From assembly GCF_049800955.1 (NCBI RefSeq), contig NZ_JBNAGA010000001.1:1426001-1490000 (forward strand): a stretch of 64,000 bases of DNA, written 5' to 3'. This DNA comes from JAKVBH01 sp049800955. GTDB lineage: Bacteria; Pseudomonadota; Alphaproteobacteria; Rhodobacterales; Rhodobacteraceae. The notes beneath the pieces were generated by a model. The model was not told where the DNA came from, made no database searches, and saw only the letters and a list, made by a program, of their open reading frames with translations. Below, piece by piece: positions 59,759 through 64,000 of this stretch. The position numbers and the translations under genes were made by a program. The stretch's first letter is position 1. Each line of letters begins with the position of its first letter.

Positions 59759-60472
59759 ATGCGCATACTTCTGGTTGAGGACGATGCTACCACGTCAAAG
59801 AGCATTGAGCTCATGCTGACACATGCCAACCTCAACGTGTATTCCACGGACCTTGGCGAAGAGGGCATCGACCTTGCGAAGCTCTATGACTACGACCTGA
59901 TCCTGCTCGATCTTGGTCTGCCGGATATGGGTGGTCTGGAAGTTTTGCGTCAGTTGAGGCTGAGCCGCATCGAAACGCCGATCCTGATCCTGACAGGTGA
60001 AGATGACACCGAGAGCAAGATCAAGGGGTTTGGCTTCGGGGCAGATGACTATCTGACCAAGCCGTTCCACCGCGAAGAGCTAGTTGCACGTATCCACGCA
60101 ATCATTCGACGGTCCAAAGGGCATTCACAATCCGTGATCGAAACGGGTCAGGTGAAAGTCAATCTGGATGCCAAAACAGTCGAAGTCGGAGGCGCGCCGG
60201 TCCATCTCACGGGCAAGGAATATCAAATGCTCGAGCTGTTGAGCCTTCGCAAGGGAACGACGCTGACCAAAGAGATGTTCCTCAACCATCTCTATGGCGG
60301 CATGGACGAGCCGGAACTCAAGATCATCGACGTCTTCATCTGCAAACTGCGCAAGAAGCTGTCCAAAGCAACAGGCGGCGACAACTATATCGAGACGGTT
60401 TGGGGACGCGGCTATGTTCTGCGCGACCCGGCGCCTGAAACAGCCAATACCCGGATCGCGGCCAGCGCCTGA
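59759..60472 (+). CDS. ctrA: Response regulator CtrA
   Basis: OmpR-type master regulator of the alphaproteobacterial cell cycle, motility and gene-transfer-agent production, 237 residues. Receiver domain with phosphorylated D51 (LLDLGLPDMGG) and conserved K/T switch residues (ILTGED, LTKPF); winged helix LTGKEYQMLELLSLRKGTTLTKEMFLNHLYGGMDEP...VIDVFICKLRKKL-like (IIDVFICKLRKKL). The C-terminus is ASA, not the ClpXP-type AA of Caulobacter. In Rhodobacterales CtrA is usually not essential. Confidence 0.96.
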   Translation: MRILLVEDDATTSKSIELMLTHANLNVYSTDLGEEGIDLAKLYDYDLILLDLGLPDMGGLEVLRQLRLSRIETPILILTGEDDTESKIKGFGFGADDYLTKPFHREELVARIHAIIRRSKGHSQSVIETGQVKVNLDAKTVEVGGAPVHLTGKEYQMLELLSLRKGTTLTKEMFLNHLYGGMDEPELKIIDVFICKLRKKLSKATGGDNYIETVWGRGYVLRDPAPETANTRIAASA

Positions 60473-60483
60473 TCGGACTGGAC

Positions 60484-60525
60484 GCTCCCCGGAGTGAGCC
60501 CTATCACTTGGGGCAATCGGGGAGC
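60484..60525 (+). promoter_or_regulatory. Hairpin that can hide the ligA ribosome-binding site
   Basis: GCTCCCC (60484-60490) is complementary to GGGGAGC (60519-60525), the Shine-Dalgarno of ligA; an inner AGTGA/TCACT stem also forms. If read through from ctrA the SD would be masked. It may also serve as the ctrA terminator. Confidence 0.4.
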
Positions 60526-60530
60526 ATCAC

Positions 60531-62657
60531 ATGTCGCTGGAAAAACCTGTCGAAGATCTCAATGAAGATGAAGCGCGCGCCGAATTGGCGCGCCTTTCTG
60601 ACATTTTGGGACAGGCCAACACAGAATACCACACGCAGGATGCCCCGACGCTCAGCGATGCGGATTACGATGCTTTAAAGCGCCGAAACGCTTCCATTGA
60701 AGCGCGCTTTCCCGCACTAAAGCGTGCAGACAGCCCGAGCGATCAGGTGGGCGCGTCTGTCTCCGAGGGTTTCTCCAAGATCAATCACCGCGTGCGCATG
60801 CTGTCGTTGGGCAATGCCTTCAGTGATGAGGATGTAGCCGATTTCGTTGAGGGAATTGAACGCTACCTGGGATTGGGCGATGGCTCTGGCCTCGCATTCA
60901 CCGCAGAACCCAAAATCGACGGCCTTTCGCTTTCATTGCGGTACGAACAGGGCGCGTTGCTCTATGCGGCCACCCGAGGCGACGGCAGCACAGGCGAAAA
61001 CGTGACCGCCAATGCGCTGACCATTTCGGATATACCGTCACATCTTGAGAATGCACCCGATATTCTGGAAGTACGTGGCGAGGTCTATATGCGGCATGCC
61101 GATTTCGAAGCTTTGAACAGCGCACAAGCCGCGCGCGGTCTGAAGACCTTTGCCAATCCGCGAAACGCCGCAGCCGGATCCTTGCGTCAACTGGATGCGA
61201 ACATCACCAGATCGCGGCCACTCGCGTTTTTTGCCTACGCATGGGGCGACGTCTCGTCGCCATTCGCCGAGACCCAGTTCGAGGCCATCTCTCAGCTCGC
61301 GATCTGGGGCTTCACGACCAATCCTCTCACCAAACGCTGCACCTCGCCCCAAGACCTGATCGCGCATTACCGCGAGATCGAACGTCAAAGGGCGACACTG
61401 CCGTATGACATCGATGGTGTCGTCTACAAAGTGGACCGTCTTGACCTCCAGTCCCGTCTTGGCTTCCGCTCAACGACGCCGAGGTGGGCCATTGCGCATA
61501 AATTTCCGGCGGAATTGGCGTGGACGAAGCTGGAAAGCATCGACATTCAGGTGGGGCGAACCGGGGCGCTGAGCCCTGTGGCCCGCCTCACTCCCGTAAC
61601 CGTTGGTGGCGTGGTTGTCTCCAATGCCACCTTGCACAATGAGGACTACATCGCCGGTCGAGACAGCAAGGGCGAGACCATTCGCGACGGCAAAGACATC
61701 CGCATCGGCGATTGGGTGCAGGTTTACCGCGCAGGAGATGTGATCCCGAAAGTCGCGGATGTAGATCTGTCGAAACGTGACGTTGCTGCCGAACCCTACA
61801 TATTCCCGCAAATCTGTCCGGAATGCGGCTCGGACGCCGTGCGGGAAGCCGGAGACGCGGTGCGCCGTTGCACCGGTGGCTTGATCTGCCCTGCGCAAGC
61901 GGTTGAAAAGCTGAAGCATTTCGTCTCCCGAGGCGCTTTTGACATCGAAGGTCTCGGCGCAAAGCAGATCGAGGCATTTTATCACGACACGCATCTCCCT
62001 GTTCGTGAGCCCGCTGATATCTTCACCATGCAACGCCGGAATGCGGAAGGTTTGGCCCGTTTGGAAAACCGCGATGGCTGGGGTGAAAAAAGCGTCAAGA
62101 AGCTTTGGCAGGCAATTGATGAAAAACGAGAAATCCCACTGGGCAGGTTCATTTTCGCCTTGGGCATTCGTCACGTCGGCGAGGCCTCGGCCAACCTGCT
62201 GGCCCGGCATTTCGGATCCTGGTCTGCTTTCGAGGCCGCAGCCATCGCAGCCCATGAGCCCGGCAGCGAGGCGCGCGAGGATCTGTTGAGCGTCGACGGT
62301 GTGGGCGAGGTCATGGCCAATGCTCTGACCGCGACATTCCATCAAACGGCCGAACGGGCCTCCATCGACCGGCTGGTCGCGGAGCTTGAGATCGTCGACG
62401 CAGAGCAGCCTTATCAATCGGATAGCCCCGTGGCCGGCAAAACGATTGTATTTACGGGCAGCCTCGAGAAGATGACACGGGCTGAGGCCAAGGCGCGTGC
62501 TGAAGCGCTTGGCGCGAAAGTGTCCGGCTCGGTCTCCGCCAAGACCACATTGCTCGTAGCCGGGCCCGGGGCCGGGTCAAAAGCGAAGAAAGCCGCCGAG
62601 TTGGGAATTGAAACCCTCGACGAGGATGAATGGCTTGCCTTGATCGGTGATGCATGA
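60531..62657 (+). CDS. ligA: NAD-dependent DNA ligase LigA
   Basis: Seals nicks in replication and repair, 708 residues. Adenylation motif KIDG (Lys in AEPKIDGLSLSL), OB fold, four-Cys zinc finger CPECGSDAVREAGDAVRRCTGGLIC, helix-hairpin-helix repeats (DGWGEKSVKKLWQ, LSVDGVGEVMANAL) and a C-terminal BRCT domain. Overlaps recG by ATGA. Confidence 0.96.
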   Translation: MSLEKPVEDLNEDEARAELARLSDILGQANTEYHTQDAPTLSDADYDALKRRNASIEARFPALKRADSPSDQVGASVSEGFSKINHRVRMLSLGNAFSDEDVADFVEGIERYLGLGDGSGLAFTAEPKIDGLSLSLRYEQGALLYAATRGDGSTGENVTANALTISDIPSHLENAPDILEVRGEVYMRHADFEALNSAQAARGLKTFANPRNAAAGSLRQLDANITRSRPLAFFAYAWGDVSSPFAETQFEAISQLAIWGFTTNPLTKRCTSPQDLIAHYREIERQRATLPYDIDGVVYKVDRLDLQSRLGFRSTTPRWAIAHKFPAELAWTKLESIDIQVGRTGALSPVARLTPVTVGGVVVSNATLHNEDYIAGRDSKGETIRDGKDIRIGDWVQVYRAGDVIPKVADVDLSKRDVAAEPYIFPQICPECGSDAVREAGDAVRRCTGGLICPAQAVEKLKHFVSRGAFDIEGLGAKQIEAFYHDTHLPVREPADIFTMQRRNAEGLARLENRDGWGEKSVKKLWQAIDEKREIPLGRFIFALGIRHVGEASANLLARHFGSWSAFEAAAIAAHEPGSEAREDLLSVDGVGEVMANALTATFHQTAERASIDRLVAELEIVDAEQPYQSDSPVAGKTIVFTGSLEKMTRAEAKARAEALGAKVSGSVSAKTTLLVAGPGAGSKAKKAAELGIETLDEDEWLALIGDA

Positions 62658-64000
62658 CGGGGCGTCCTGAAGCGCTGTTTCCGCTCTTTTCTGATCTGGA
62701 GAGCTTGCCAGCGATCGGGCCGAAGTCTGCCAGGGCGCTCGAAAACCTGCATGTGCGCGCGCCGGTCGACTTGCTCTACACATTGCCCCATGGCGTTATC
62801 GACCGGCGGGTGTGCGACACGGTTGACGGGGCCGTTTTGCCCGCGACGCTGACGGTCGAAGTCACCGTGGGCGCACATCGGCCCGCTGCGCGGCGCGGGG
62901 GAACATACCGCGTGAATGTCGCAGATCGTCAAATCGGGTTTCAGCTCGTGTGGTTTCGGGGCCGCTCGGAGTACCTTCAAAAACTCCTGCCCGAGGGCAG
63001 CAAACGTCTTGTATCGGGCAAGGTCGAGCTCTTCGACAATGTGCTGCAAATGGTACACCCGGATTTCGTGGTGTCTTTGGATGACGTGGGAGCGATACCG
63101 CCCTTTGAACCGATTTACCCTTTAACAGCCGGGATCACGCAAAAAGCGATGTTCAAGGCAACACAAGGCGTGCTGTCGCGGGTGCCGCATGTGCCGGAGT
63201 GGATTGATCCCACGTTGCTGGAGCGAGAGAACTGGCCGACCTGGGAGGAGGCGTTGCGCAATGCGCACCGACCGGAAGGCACCGAGCAAACCGCTGTCTC
63301 CGCACCCGCGCGGCGTAGGCTGGCTTATGATGAGGTTTTCGCCCATCAAATCACGATGGCCTTGGCGCGTCAGTCTCAAAGGGCAAAACCCGGGATATCC
63401 ACTATAGGATCAGGAGCGCTGCGCTCTCGGGTTCTGGCAGGTTTGCCCTATCGCCCGACGGGGGCGCAGGACCGCGCCATGGACGAGATTGCCGATGACA
63501 TGGCGCGCGCGCAGCGGATGAACCGCTTGCTGCAAGGCGATGTCGGCGCGGGCAAGACGCTGGTCGCATTCATGGCGCTTCTGGTGGCGGTCGAAGCGGG
63601 CGGGCAGGGCGCTCTCATGGCCCCAACGGAGATCCTCGCACGGCAACATCTTGAGAGCCTCAAGCCTCTGGCCGATGAGGCGGGCGTTGTCCTTGAGCTT
63701 TTGACGGGACGCGACAAAGGGGCTGAGCGGCGCGCCAAATTGAGCGCATTGGCGGAGGGCGACATTCAAATCCTTGTCGGCACCCATGCTGTCTTTCAGA
63801 ACGATGTAATCTTCGCGGACTTAAGGCTTGCCATTGTCGATGAGCAGCATCGGTTCGGCGTGCGCCAGCGTCTGGCTTTGGGCGAGAAAGGGCAGGCGGT
63901 GGATGTCTTGGTGATGACGGCAACGCCGATCCCACGCTCACTTGCGCTCGCGCAATATGGCGATATGGACGTCTCGATCCTTGATGAGAAGCCACCTGGA
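62654..64000 (+). CDS. recG: ATP-dependent DNA helicase RecG (3' end cut by window edge)
   Basis: Branch-migration helicase for stalled forks and recombination. The visible 449 codons include the wedge domain (LESLPAIGPKSARALENLHVRAPVDLLYTLP), OB-like segment, helicase motif I QGDVGAGKT, and DEQH (VDEQHRFGVRQR). ATG 62654 overlaps the ligA stop. It continues beyond the right edge (full length about 690). Confidence 0.95.
   Translation, partial: MTGRPEALFPLFSDLESLPAIGPKSARALENLHVRAPVDLLYTLPHGVIDRRVCDTVDGAVLPATLTVEVTVGAHRPAARRGGTYRVNVADRQIGFQLVWFRGRSEYLQKLLPEGSKRLVSGKVELFDNVLQMVHPDFVVSLDDVGAIPPFEPIYPLTAGITQKAMFKATQGVLSRVPHVPEWIDPTLLERENWPTWEEALRNAHRPEGTEQTAVSAPARRRLAYDEVFAHQITMALARQSQRAKPGISTIGSGALRSRVLAGLPYRPTGAQDRAMDEIADDMARAQRMNRLLQGDVGAGKTLVAFMALLVAVEAGGQGALMAPTEILARQHLESLKPLADEAGVVLELLTGRDKGAERRAKLSALAEGDIQILVGTHAVFQNDVIFADLRLAIVDEQHRFGVRQRLALGEKGQAVDVLVMTATPIPRSLALAQYGDMDVSILDEKPPG

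Noticed and set aside
61470..62417. 315-codon open frame antisense to ligA
   Set aside because: A shadow of LigA, whose domains cover this stretch.

Overview
This 64 kb window is a chromosomal segment of a marine alphaproteobacterium of the order Rhodobacterales (Roseobacter group). The assignment rests on a DMSP lyase DddP whose six metal ligands and catalytic Asp sit at the published positions, a circularly permuted two-piece tmRNA with the tag ANDNRAPVALAA, a sciP-ctrA-ligA-recG block, alpha-type SspB, a DUF1476/ATP synthase zeta-like protein, a dedicated homocysteine methyltransferase plus a separate B12 protein instead of a single MetH, and high GC with many ATGA/GTGA stop-start overlaps. 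No phage, transposon, CRISPR array, rRNA or tRNA gene was seen. Both ends cut through genes (a penicillin-acylase-family hydrolase on the left, recG on the right).

Layout. 1-8.7 kb: N-terminal part of a penicillin acylase, a beta-hydroxyacid dehydrogenase, and the yejABEF peptide importer on the minus strand, separated from the dehydrogenase by a perfect 28-bp palindrome. 9-16.3 kb: a very large RNase E, a TusA protein, a coupled hydrolase-like/cytochrome P450 pair and a class I aldolase. 16.3-22.3 kb (minus): RHH regulator, DUF4169, fumC, sspB, chrA, the tmRNA and three NTF2-fold proteins around it. 22.3-28.9 kb: CorC-type membrane protein, a degenerate metallophosphoesterase, xerD, and the aroK-aroB pair with its divergent partners. 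28.9-36.2 kb: two paralogous sulfotransferase-like genes with TTG starts, a third sulfotransferase, and minus-strand DUF1638, corrinoid protein and homocysteine methyltransferase genes that look like pieces of a split methionine synthase, plus a radical SAM gene with a perfect alphaproteobacterial SOS box.

36.2-47.4 kb: an MprF-like membrane aminoacyltransferase, DUF1476, purC-purS-purQ, the dctB-dctD two-component system (its DctD lacks the sigma-54 contact motif), an SDR and acnA. 47.6-57.2 kb: DUF1223, a lipid A-type acyltransferase, an unlinked fliG, two small secreted Cys proteins, purB, DUF6314, an alpha/beta hydrolase-OsmC fusion, an EEP nuclease/phosphatase and dddP. 57.3-64 kb: a DUF3445 haem N-demethylase-like gene, mnmA, sciP, ctrA, ligA and recG.

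How the genes combine. Themes are methyl, sulfur and one-carbon metabolism (DddP, split methionine synthase, DUF3445, TusA, MnmA, sulfotransferases), TCA cycle and dicarboxylates (acnA, fumC, dctBD; acnA and fumC share a TTGTAT-type palindrome upstream), tagging and regulated proteolysis (tmRNA, SspB, CtrA/SciP), and purine synthesis spread over three loci. Start sites were chosen from visible ribosome-binding sites, family N-termini and overlaps. Functions are by recognition of families and motifs; no database search was possible.
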